Shown in pieces: positions 17,307 through 24,807 of a stretch of 24,807 bases of DNA. The stretch is taken from NCBI GenBank assembly GCA_003427395.1, contig BFEA01000651.1:671357-696163 (forward strand), given 5' to 3'. The first letter of the stretch is position 1; each line of letters opens with the position of its first letter. This stretch comes from Chara braunii. Lineage: Eukaryota; Streptophyta; Charophyceae; Charales; Characeae. A program made the translations under genes and the position numbers. A model generated the notes under the pieces. That model ran no database searches. It saw nothing but the letters and a program-made list of their open reading frames with translations, and was not told where the DNA came from.

Positions 17307-18273
17307 TGAAAGGGTTTCACCCAGTTCGCTCAACAATTGTAGATAGCAGGACTCGATCCCTAGACCTTCACTAGCCCACTGTATATTTGCCCGTTGACCC
17401 TGTGCGTTTTGAACCTGCGATCTGTCCCTAAACCCGTGTGCAATTGTTTTGCGCGTGTAGTCTCGGTCGTGTAGATTCGAGCCGTAGACCTATCTCTTTA
17501 GCAGTCCTAGAGGTCGTCTGTAGCTCTAGCTGTACTTCCTCTGAAAGTAGCCTAGTTAGTCCTCGAAGAGTCAACTTGACCTTTGACAGTCCTAAGGGGC
17601 AGTCCGTCAATATCCGAAAGGTCAAGTGTCCCCAGTCACAGGTATATGCAGTCCCAGTCCAAGTGCAAGTACCAGAGTGGGACTGCACATTCCTAGGGCC
17701 TGGGACTGGGCAAGCCAGACCACCAAGCGAAACAGTATAAATAAAGAGGCAGTGCCCAGCCATTCATTTTCATTCGCCTGGGAGCTACGTGGAAGCGCTG
17801 CCTGAGTGACTTGTGTGTTATGTTCACAGGTGGTCAGCAGGAAGCCCGGAGGTGGAAGAGGGCGAGCGGCCATAGCCGCTAGTGAGGAGGAAGACAACGG
17901 CAGCCATATCCGTCACACTGACGGCCAGTGTGACGAAATCAGCAGTTAGTGTGTGCGTGTGTGTGTATGTGTGCGCAGACATTCAGGGTAGATCCTAGTG
18001 CTTGTGTACATGTGTGACTGAGTGTGATTGTGTCTGATGGTGGATACAGTGTTCGGGTGGGAATTTCAGACAGGCGCTCAGACGCCATAGCCGCAAGATG
18101 TGACAAGTTGACTTGAGTTGAGTTCCTGTCCGAAGGCCATATCTCTGAGTTTTCTTTGTGGGCGCACTGCGCCATCTCACGCTTGTTGCTGATTCTACTT
18201 TGAGGAAGTTGTTTTACCATCGGCACCTGCATGTATGCATGTTGGAAGTGAAATCGGGACAAATCTGATTGCA
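17307..18273 (+). mobile_element. 3' LTR of the Gypsy element (copy C)
   Basis: This 967-bp segment begins TGAAAGGGTTTCACCC and ends TCTGATTGCA, matching the termini of solo LTRs A and B and the start of D. Inside, GAC/AGGACTCGATCCCTAG, the TATAAATA at 17736-17743 with AAGAGGCAGTGCCCAGCC after it, and TCTGATTGCA are the best conserved blocks across copies. The left neighbour is a polypurine tract and the right neighbour is ATCT (18274-18277). The 4-bp flanks do not match, as expected for a 3' LTR whose 5' partner is missing. Confidence 0.85.
17736..17743 (+). promoter_or_regulatory. LTR TATA box
   Basis: TATAAATA in the 3' LTR lies about 430 bp from the LTR start. The same position carries TATAAAT in copy B (minus strand, 23495-23501) and a degenerate form in copy A. 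Conservation between copies supports it as the U3 core promoter. Confidence 0.7.
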
Positions 18274-18299
18274 ATCTTTAAAACGAATCCAAAAATTTG

Positions 18300-18469
18300 A
18301 ATATGATAGTCAGCCCCACTACCTTTCCTTCACATAACTTTGTTTCCTGCAGCAAAGCAATCTGTATTCTATGCTTACGCAACCGGGATTTCAACCTGGC
18401 TCTCTTGGATCTGTGTGTGGCATCTCCCAACCCACAGACATTCCAAGAGACTGCCCGTAGGTTGTCCAT
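18300..18469 (-). pseudogene. LINE ORF2 start, truncated endonuclease domain
   Basis: Minus-strand reading from ATG 18469 gives MDNLRAVSWNVCGLGDATHR, then SKRARLKSRLRKHRIQIALL and QETKLCEGKVVG. This is the first part of the APE-type endonuclease of plant LINEs; the N of SWNVCGLG and the E of QETK are active-site residues. Homology ends near 18325, about 50 bp before the LTR edge at 18273. The rest of ORF2 is missing. Truncation probably reflects deletion or insertion of the Gypsy element. Confidence 0.8.
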
Positions 18470-19076
18470 TTACCCTTGCTGTGCCTGGCGCCTGCTGGAT
18501 CCGGTGCATTGCTGCTGAAGACTGTGCGACTGTCGGTGCTGCACCCCTGGTCTGCTCTCTGTGTGGTTCCCTGCCTGACATGGAAGCTTGGGGCCATCTC
18601 TGTGCTAGCATGCTTCTCATGTAAATCGAGTCAAGCTTCTTGTTTGTGGGGAGCTTCTCATTCAGGCCCGCAAGAAAGCCTGGCGATATTTCTTGATCGA
18701 CCTTGATGTCGCTGAGTGGATCCACTCTGTTCTGCATGGACATGGAGATCCGTAAGAGCCTCAATCCGTTCTCTGTAAGAGCTTGGAAGCTGTCGACGGG
18801 AATGAAAGCATCCGGAAGTGCAATGTTGTATTTAATTTTCCTGTCGTGCATGTGCACGCAACACCGCTGCGGGGAGATCTCTGGCACAAACCTCAGAGAA
18901 ATTATTTCCCCAATGCTCGGTTTGACCGCTGTAGGAGTGCTCATTGGTAACAGCTGTTCCTCGAATTGTGAGGTCCCCTGCGTCATCATTGAATTTTGTA
19001 ATAAATTTAAAGTTTGTTTAGAAAAAACTTTAAAAAACTTCAAAAAATACAAAACGAAAAAAAAAAATTGGCACAC
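18375..19076 (-). CDS. Possible LINE ORF1 or 5' leader frame (uncertain)
   Basis: A 233-codon minus-strand frame ends at 18375 and so overlaps the endonuclease frame by about 95 nt in another phase, an arrangement seen in some LINEs. Its first 20 or so residues are encoded by a T-rich stretch and are hydrophobic. Internal Met codons (e.g. MMTQGTSQ) are likelier starts. No RRM, CCHC zinc knuckle or coiled coil is evident. It could be ORF1 remains or a chance open frame. Confidence 0.35.
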   Translation of the reverse strand: MCQFFFFVLYFLKFFKVFSKQTLNLLQNSMMTQGTSQFEEQLLPMSTPTAVKPSIGEIISLRFVPEISPQRCCVHMHDRKIKYNIALPDAFIPVDSFQALTENGLRLLRISMSMQNRVDPLSDIKVDQEISPGFLAGLNEKLPTNKKLDSIYMRSMLAQRWPQASMSGREPHREQTRGAAPTVAQSSAAMHRIQQAPGTARVNGQPTGSLLECLWVGRCHTQIQESQVEIPVA

Positions 19077-19289
19077 GTATACGACCGCGGAAAAAACAAC
19101 AACTGGGCTCTCATGTGGTCAGTGGGGAAAAAGCCAACAGCCGTCCCAGCCGTCCGCATGTCCCCAGTGGGCCCGTCATGTAAGACCTGGGTTATACTTC
19201 AGAGAAAGAAAGAGAGACCTGAAGATATTCTGCCCTGGACTGAATTGTGAAACCTGCACCCAATCTATATCATCTACCTGAATCTGTAA

Positions 19290-19411
19290 GGGCATTCTCA
19301 CACTAGGACTTTCCTGGATGTATATGGGCCACTTTTTTGACCCAGCCTGGAAGCACCTGACCGCAGTTACGTCCGTAGAGAAGTGAAATGGGTCCTAGTG
19401 TGAGTATGCCC
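19290..19411. mobile_element. 122-bp MITE, PIF/Harbinger-like, TAA target duplication
   Basis: The ends are inverted repeats: GGGCATTCTCACACTAGGAC (19290-19309) and GTCCTAGTGTGAGTATGCCC (19392-19411), with 19 of 20 bases complementary. TAA flanks both sides (19287-19289 and 19412-19414). A 3-bp TWA duplication, G-rich terminal bases and very short length fit Tourist-type MITEs mobilised by PIF/Harbinger transposases. No coding capacity. Confidence 0.85.
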
Positions 19412-19520
19412 TAATAGTAGGAACACATCTCAAATTCTCAATGGCTAGCACTCAACGAGCCAAGTAGCTTCCTGGAGTTATTAACCAAATTTCATCGTTA
19501 CCTTTTGATTATTGTAATCT

Positions 19521-19601
19521 CAGCCCATCCATCCATTCATCCTATCCCAGCCCATCCATCCATTCATCCTATCCCAGCCCATCCATCCATTCATCCTGTC
19601 C
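19521..19601. repeat. 27-bp tandem repeat, three units
   Basis: Units at 19521-19547, 19548-19574 and 19575-19601 begin CAGCCCATCCATCCATTCAT. The third differs by one base (CCTGTCC). In one frame it would encode an AHPSIHPIP nonapeptide repeat, but nothing else supports translation. Confidence 0.92.
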
Positions 19602-20116
19602 ATTTTATCTCATACAATCACTCATATTGTGTCCCAAACTCCAGGCAAGTTGTTCTTCACTCCTTTCTCCCACAAAACCCTGGTGAGAGCAGCCATCTGC
19701 CACTGACAGCTGGCAGTGGGGCAACAGTTGATGGGCAAGCACAATGGAGTTGTTGAAACAGTTGAATGCATGTCTAACATGGAATCTGACATGAAATCTG
19801 ACATAGGATCTGCCGCATGTTACTGCCAGCAGGGGAGAACGAAAAAGAGGGGGAAAAGGGCACTATCTTCTGCTCGCGCGAACGAAATCAGCAATGGGGG
19901 CTTGTTCCAAAAGTTTTCTGAGCATTTGATCAGACATTGAAAATGGTGTGAGCAGAGCTGCGAGCATCTACCACAACCGATTACTATCAACTAGGGAGAG
20001 GTAGATGTGGTGAGAGTAGGAGAGCAATTCTGTGCAACCTGAGGGAGGACAACATTGTGCTGCATTGCTTCAGGAAACGGACACACACAGAAAGACTGGT
20101 GTTAGAGAATCACAAG

Positions 20117-22381
20117 ATGGTGGCTAGGGCTCATCTTGTCTGGTCCTCTAAGGTGGAGGCCAAGCCAACGACAAATACAGGTATTTTAAGAAGTCGATCG
20201 AATACGATGGCCACTGAGGACACGGCTGTTGAACCACCGATGCGGCTTTGCAACAGGGCATTGGATGGCGTCAAGTTTTCGAGCACAATTGGTGATGAAT
20301 GTGTTATGCCTCAGAATATGCATTATACCCCCCTTACCAGCTTTATCCATGATTCACCCTGGTTTGCCATTGGCAGTGAAACATACGAGGGTATGTTGCC
20401 ATCAACAGTGCTGCAATCCAGTCCATACTTAAGCCCGCTCTCACCTGGGACTGGGACTTGGCAGGCAGGGAGCCCAGGTCTTTCATATTTGTCTGATATT
20501 CCCTCAAGCTTGTCTTTTGATGCTCCGTCACCAGATCCGTGTTCGGGGAGTTTTTCCCCCATTGTGAGCCATCACGGGGATTCCCATGAGTTCTCGCAGC
20601 TCACTCCACAACCAAGGCTTGGTTCACATCTGGCTGCAGGATCCTTGCCGGGTCTGGAAGCAACAGCACCAGTGCCTCTGACACAGTCAAGCTACCAGGC
20701 AATGAAGGTACCAGCTGTGAATGTATGTGATGAGGACGTCATGCATGCCGCCAATTCGTCTACTGCGGCAGCAGTCACTAACTCTAGTTCTGAGCAGGAG
20801 GGGCAGCAATTAGCAGAAGCAGTTATAGCAGATTCATATAATGTTGACGATTCTGTGCCAAGGAGCCTGGATGAGCAGATGCAATCCAGAATCTCGAAGA
20901 GGGCTCCTCAGGCGGTAGGCCAGCTAAGTGCCTCAAGTGGCGAGGAGATCGACTCAAGAGGAAGCTCGAATGTGATGGATGTGATGAACAGATTTTGCAG
21001 GGACTCGGAGACAGAAATAGCACAGAGCACGGACCTGGTTGAACCAGTAAGGAAGAAGGGGCAGACAGTTTATGATGGGAAAAAGAAGACAGGTACTGGC
21101 AGGATGCAATTAAAAAAATCGGCGAAAGAGCATGAAGGAACAGCTCAGGAAATACCACAGGAAAAACAGGGTTTGCGGCTGACACGAAAGCGGAAGTCGA
21201 TGATGAAGAGAATTGCTTTGACTGGATTAGAGGGTCACGGACAAAAGAAGCGTAGACTGTTGCCTACATTCACAGAAACCAACAGAGAGATTGAAAATGC
21301 ATCCTCCTCGTCTTTCTCAGAAGTGGTGACAGGTAAATCTGATGAGGAGCTGACCTTGAACCAAGTGCAGGAGCTGTCAACACATCAGCCCATGCCACAC
21401 TGCAGTGATGAAGAGTTTCCAGTCCATTGCAGAGACCACTGCCGACCATCAGTTGTCAGAGCGGCAATGGTAGATGGCAGTGATAAGGCTGGAGCACTGA
21501 GAGACATTGCAATTCAGGACCAGCTTAGTGCGATGCGGCTACAAGATTCCACCTCGTTTGCAACAGCAGCGGGCCAGGGAACCGGAACGGCAGCAGCTTC
21601 AGAGAGTTTGTCTCTCCAGGCAAGAGACCCTTCTGGTGGATTAGGGGCGGGAGGGCGGCACCATCTTAATGAATGTGGAGGTGGAGCTGTCGAAAGGGCT
21701 TCTGATGCAGATAGACTGGTTCCCAGGGATGGCGACAGTGTTGACCATGTTTCCCTAGGCAATGTTGGACAGATGGTCCAGCGAGATAGGGATTCCAGTC
21801 TGTCAGCGCCACCAACAGGACGATGGGGCTGCTCATATGCCATCAATGATTCACAGAGGCTCTATCCTGGTGAGAAGGGGTTTAGGAAGCCTTCAGCTCT
21901 AGCTCAACCCCAGTTTCCTTTCAGCCTCATGGCAGCTTCCTCAAGGTTTCTTGCAAATTACTGGTCATCAGACTGTTCCGCAGCAGAACACATTCTGGAA
22001 GGGAGCAGCGCACAGGATGATGTTGATGGTGAGCGACCAGGATTGACAAGCAGCCAGCAACGAAGCGAGACATTACCCCAGGAAACCTGTGCTGTCAAAA
22101 CGGCTTGTGGTGGGATTTTGCATCCAAGAGAGGGGGCAGCAATGAATGATCCCAGGGAAAGTGGGGCCGTTTCACCATTGAGCCCTAGAAGCTGCTTAAC
22201 CACACTGAGAAATACTGTTGCATGCGATATACCCGTCATTGCCAAGAATCCCCAGGTGCACCCTGCAGATATGCTTGTGCAGAATATTGGCGAATGGCTT
22301 CAAAAAGCAAGCATATCAACGGATGGAGGGCTTTCAAAACCTCCAGGATTGCTTACAGATGTTCTGCCACTTGCCAGGTAG
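20117..22381 (+). CDS. Putative host gene exon: large Ser-rich nuclear protein, family unknown
   Basis: This is the only long, compositionally normal frame in the window. It is open from 19952 (after TGA 19949-19951) to TAG 22379-22381, about 810 codons; the first ATG is 20117, giving 754 residues. I do not recognise a family. The N-terminal part before that ATG also looks protein-like (RCGESRRAILCNLREDNIVL), so coding probably starts in an upstream exon; GTGAGCAG at 19946-19953 is a possible acceptor. Residues 60-170 are Ser/Pro-rich (YLSPLSPGTGTW, SPDPCSGSFSPIV). Basic clusters lie at about 312-338 and 355-380 (RKRKSMMKR, GQKKRRLL), a likely bipartite nuclear localisation signal. Acidic and Gln/Ser-rich disordered sequence follows. 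The stop overlaps CAG-GTAGGC (donor after 22377), so the exon may splice onward and the stop may be intronic. A transcription or chromatin-associated factor is a guess only. Confidence 0.6.
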   Translation: MVARAHLVWSSKVEAKPTTNTGILRSRSNTMATEDTAVEPPMRLCNRALDGVKFSSTIGDECVMPQNMHYTPLTSFIHDSPWFAIGSETYEGMLPSTVLQSSPYLSPLSPGTGTWQAGSPGLSYLSDIPSSLSFDAPSPDPCSGSFSPIVSHHGDSHEFSQLTPQPRLGSHLAAGSLPGLEATAPVPLTQSSYQAMKVPAVNVCDEDVMHAANSSTAAAVTNSSSEQEGQQLAEAVIADSYNVDDSVPRSLDEQMQSRISKRAPQAVGQLSASSGEEIDSRGSSNVMDVMNRFCRDSETEIAQSTDLVEPVRKKGQTVYDGKKKTGTGRMQLKKSAKEHEGTAQEIPQEKQGLRLTRKRKSMMKRIALTGLEGHGQKKRRLLPTFTETNREIENASSSSFSEVVTGKSDEELTLNQVQELSTHQPMPHCSDEEFPVHCRDHCRPSVVRAAMVDGSDKAGALRDIAIQDQLSAMRLQDSTSFATAAGQGTGTAAASESLSLQARDPSGGLGAGGRHHLNECGGGAVERASDADRLVPRDGDSVDHVSLGNVGQMVQRDRDSSLSAPPTGRWGCSYAINDSQRLYPGEKGFRKPSALAQPQFPFSLMAASSRFLANYWSSDCSAAEHILEGSSAQDDVDGERPGLTSSQQRSETLPQETCAVKTACGGILHPREGAAMNDPRESGAVSPLSPRSCLTTLRNTVACDIPVIAKNPQVHPADMLVQNIGEWLQKASISTDGGLSKPPGLLTDVLPLAR

Positions 22382-22455
22382 GCCCTTAATTAACAAGCTA
22401 CAGCCACACCGTTCACTTGCTGTTGACTTTTTGTCATAGCCTCCTTCCAGTTCTT

Positions 22456-22527
22456 CCTTGCAAGAAAACTCCTCCTGTGATGCCATGTCCTTGCAAGAAA
22501 AGTCCTGCGATGTAACTGTGACGCCAT
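22456..22527. repeat. Direct repeat around CCTTGCAAGAAAA
   Basis: CCTTGCAAGAAAACTCCT...GATGCCATG (22456-22488) is followed by CCTTGCAAGAAAAGTCCTGCGATG...GCCATGAG (22489-22527). A weaker third copy lies near 22540 (TTTGCAAGATTC). It sits just downstream of the putative exon, in what would be an intron or 3' UTR. Confidence 0.7.
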
Positions 22528-22529
22528 GA

Positions 22530-23050
22530 GTGCTTGTAACTTTGCAAGATTCTTTTGTGTCCCTATAACTTCCTGCTTCCAGTTGTTTCGTGCAAGAGAG
22601 CTCCTTATGCGATTTTTCCACTTGTGTGTGAAACTCTGCAGGCTCTACACATTTCATATCTACGCTACCTGCACATTGCATACCTACGTGGCATTGTGCG
22701 AGTGCTCCGCATCATGCGATTAGGGTGCTGGTGAGGTATCCATGCTCTAGGTCTGGAAGCATGTATATCTCACCACACCCCTCACTGATGACAATTGCTT
22801 CAATGGATTTCCACATGCCTGGAATCAATGCCCAGGCAAGCGTCATTTTTTGGATGGATCTTCTTTTGTCCTCGAATTGGATAGCCTGTGCCAGATATCA
22901 TGCTTGATCAGTGGTGATCATCTGTCTGTAGTTCTGTCATTGTTGGAGTGGCATGATTCACTGATTTTTAATTGGTGTTACAACGAGCACAAGGTTACAA
23001 GCAGGGCTATATAAACAGATGGCTGGACTGCGCAATGCAACGAATTTAAA
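22530..23050. other. Spacer downstream of the putative exon, no gene recognised
   Basis: Sequence of ordinary composition with short open frames only. GCTATATAAACAG at 23009-23021 is TATA-like, but it lies in the flank of a solo LTR and no transcription unit follows that I can identify. Confidence 0.4.
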
Positions 23051-23055
23051 CGATC

Positions 23056-23993
23056 TGCAATCAGACTCGCTTCTTTTCACACTTCACATACATGTAAACA
23101 GGTTGCGCAGCAAACTGGCGACAAGCGCCCACTCAAAACTCAGAGATGTGGTAACCAGGAACACAGTTCAGATACAATCTCACTTCAGATGGCTATGGCG
23201 CATCAGCGCCTGTACAAATCTCTGTTCTTCACTCACTCAACGCTGCTGTTAACACACAGGATCACCCTGGATATCCCACACGCATCACACTGTAGACTCA
23301 CGCACTCACACATGCTACACTCTTCTATCAGCTATGGCGGCTATGGCTGCTGCTACCCCTATCGCTATGGCTAAGTTCTCCTTCTCGCCCGCTTCGTCTT
23401 CGGGCTCACTGCAGACCACCTCGCACAAGTCGCTGTGGCAGAGCTTCCGCATGGCTTACGCAGGAATGAATGAATGGCTGGGCGCTGCCTCTTGATTTAT
23501 ACTTCTGTAGCTCGTTGGTCTGGCCCTTTCCCATGCCGGTGGTGCACACAGTCCCGTACGGTACTTGCTTGACTGGACTAGGACTGACTGGGACTGGGAC
23601 CGCTGACTCAGCATGGGTAGACTCCACCACTTGCCCACTTGCCTCAGCCTAAACGTGCGCAGCTTCGAAAGGCCAGTACCAGGACCTTCCGGAAGTTTCA
23701 ACTCTGGCCTTTTGGATACTGTAGCAGCTACGACCTTGACCTTTCAGGACTGTAGCAGCTACGACCTTGACCTTTCAGAGGTCCTACAGCTACGACTTCT
23801 AGAACTCCCTAAGACCACTATGCTACAGGTCTACAGATCGAACCCCTATCATCTACAGACCCTACGACAGTCTACCAACTGTGGGAACAGACACAGGTCG
23901 TGGGTTCAACTCCTGGGGTCGACACAGGTAATGTTCTAGGGATCGAGCCCTGGGATCTGCATTCGCTACTGCGAACAGGTGAGTACCGTTTCA
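23056..23993 (-). mobile_element. Solo LTR of the Ty3/Gypsy family (copy B), with 4-bp TSD
   Basis: On the minus strand this 938-bp copy starts TGAAACGGTACTCACC and ends GTCTGATTGCA. GATC lies directly on both sides (23052-23055 and 23994-23997), a perfect 4-bp target duplication. A minus-strand TATAAAT occurs at 23495-23501. Two tandem copies of GTAGCAGCTACGACCTTGACCTTTCAG-type sequence lie at 23720-23780. It shares blocks with copy A: GGATCACCCTGGAT, CTTCCGCATGG and GTGCACACAGTCCC. Confidence 0.9.
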
Positions 23994-23999
23994 GATCAG

Positions 24000-24667
24000 T
24001 TCACTGACCGCTACTATTCACCAAAACGCAGCTGACTTCGACTGTGGCAAAATGAACAGTGATCTGGGCTGGTGCAGGTTCGGAGGGAAAAGGCTGGTGG
24101 GCCCAAAAAAATCAATTGAAAGCAAAATCGCGGGAAAAAAAAGGAAAACAAATGAGAAACTGTGCTTGACTGCACTATTAACTCAGACCCCCCTGCCTTG
24201 CTGGCAGGATACTAATCTTAGTAAGAAACAAATGCAATGAGCCCAAGTCTCCTTGAGAAGCAATCAACCAAATAGTAATGTCTGGAACCTGCACATTTGA
24301 AATAATCGCAATGTCTGAAACCAGCGCATATCATATAGTACACCATGTCCAAGTCTCACGTGATTGAATCTTCAAGCCAGTGAATCATCAAAGAGAGGAG
24401 CAAGAAGGGAGAATAGACAATGAGAGGAGGGAGGAGAATTACAATAATAATCAATAATACAACCCAGACAGCGCCTGGAACAAGCTGGCCCTGGATAGCA
24501 TCAGATCTGTAGCACCGGTACCTTCTCCGAACGATATGTCAGGCCTGTTTTGGGTAATGAATAAAGAATGGGTAATAACTACAGGAAGGAGGAATCGGAC
24601 GAGGAACAACAGATTGGAGGACTATCGACCGCCTACACCTTACTGGCCGGCACTGCTTCGGGCATGG
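24000..24667. other. Spacer between head-to-head LTRs, no gene recognised
   Basis: A/G-rich sequence with a small CCTGCCTTGCTGGCAGG stem-like palindrome at about 24191-24207. The longest open frame (62 codons) has no domain. Nothing else is supported. Confidence 0.4.
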
Positions 24668-24807
24668 TGAAACGGTATTCACCAATTCGTGGTAGCTGAG
24701 ACAGATCCCAGGGCTCGATCCCTAGTTTCCCAACTTACCTGTGTACAATACCTGCGTCAACTCGAAGAGTTGAACCTGCGACCTGTAGAACCGCCAGTGG
24801 TAGGTAG
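24668..24807 (+). mobile_element. Start of a further LTR (copy D), cut by the window edge
   Basis: TGAAACGGTATTCACC followed by CAGATCCCAGGGCTCGATC matches the start of LTRs B and C. Orientation is plus, so copies B and D face away from each other across 675 bp. Whether D is a solo LTR or the 5' LTR of an element cannot be seen. Flanking bases on the left are ATGG (24664-24667). Confidence 0.8.

Larger units (their letters stand above)
14040..18273 (+). mobile_element. 5'-truncated Ty3/Gypsy chromovirus with 3' LTR
   Basis: Domain order is RT, RNase H, integrase, chromodomain-like tail, polypurine tract, LTR. This order, with RT/RNase H before integrase, places it in Ty3/Gypsy; the C-terminal tail suggests a chromovirus. 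Gag, protease and 5' LTR are not recognisable upstream. The coding region uses all three frames in turn, with stops, small indels, an 8-bp tandem duplication and one large insertion. It is long dead. The nearest upstream protease sequences (5.9 and 9.1 kb) belong to separate composite repeats. Confidence 0.88.

Noticed and set aside
18703-19281. 192-codon plus-strand frame
   Set aside because: It runs antisense to the LINE 5' region and through an A-rich tract that gives Lys/Asn runs; no domain.
22334-22681. 115-codon minus-strand frame with repeated SCK-type words
   Set aside because: The repetition comes from the CCTTGCAAGAAAA direct repeat; it is antisense to the end of the long plus-strand frame and has no homology I recognise.
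23009-23021. TATATAA as promoter of a gene
   Set aside because: No plausible coding sequence follows; the downstream 940 bp is a solo LTR in opposite orientation.
23890-23970. GGTTCAA and GATCGAGCCC motifs resembling tRNA T-arms
   Set aside because: They recur at equivalent places in all LTR copies and belong to the LTR; no cloverleaf.

Overview
This window reads as repeat-dense nuclear DNA from a eukaryote, most likely a green-lineage genome such as a charophyte alga or another TE-rich plant. That assignment is inference. It rests on a chromodomain-bearing Ty3/Gypsy element, plant-like LINE fragments, snRNA retrocopies resembling U6 and plant-type U2, many microsatellites, and no prokaryotic operon structure. 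Nearly everything recognisable is transposon-derived or tandemly repeated. Only one long open frame (about 20.0-22.4 kb) looks like part of a host gene.

Layout. 1-3.1 kb: an (AG)n array, a GCN-codon-rich stretch, a broken U6 snRNA retrocopy (502-616), a local tandem duplication carrying 25-bp minisatellite units, and three copies of a 181-190 bp satellite-like unit. 3.1-4.03 kb: a minus-strand solo LTR with a 4-bp target duplication, into which a 3'-truncated U2 snRNA copy has been retroposed with a 17-bp target duplication. 4.26-5.59 kb: the C-terminal part of a LINE reverse transcriptase ORF on the minus strand. 5.6-10.4 kb: two copies of one composite repeat, made of a head segment, a lone retroviral-type aspartic protease and a CTGGT pentanucleotide array. 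Copy 2 also carries an 846-bp DNA transposon with perfect 16-bp TIRs at a TTAA site. Copy 1 preserves the matching empty site. 10.4-12.5 kb: degenerate tandem repeats of about 125 bp, mixed with pyrimidine-rich repetitive sequence. 12.5-14.0 kb: little that I recognise.

14.04-18.27 kb: the 3' two-thirds of a dead Ty3/Gypsy chromovirus (RT, RNase H, integrase, degenerate chromodomain, polypurine tract, 3' LTR). It has frameshifts, stops, a 377-bp insertion in the integrase and loss of catalytic residues in every enzyme. 18.3-19.1 kb: a minus-strand LINE 5' fragment that includes the start of the endonuclease domain. 19.29-19.41 kb: a 122-bp Harbinger-type MITE flanked by TAA. 19.95-22.38 kb: the putative host exon, encoding a Ser-rich, basic, probably nuclear protein of unknown family. 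23.06-23.99 kb: a second minus-strand solo LTR of the same family as the Gypsy 3' LTR. 24.67 kb to the end: the start of a fourth LTR on the plus strand.

The genes do not form a pathway. The content is a layered record of insertions: LTR elements, then recombination to solo LTRs, then nested snRNA retrocopies, MITEs and microsatellite growth. The most informative parts are those where the sequence holds its own control: empty versus filled sites, TSDs, and paired duplicates with different lesions.
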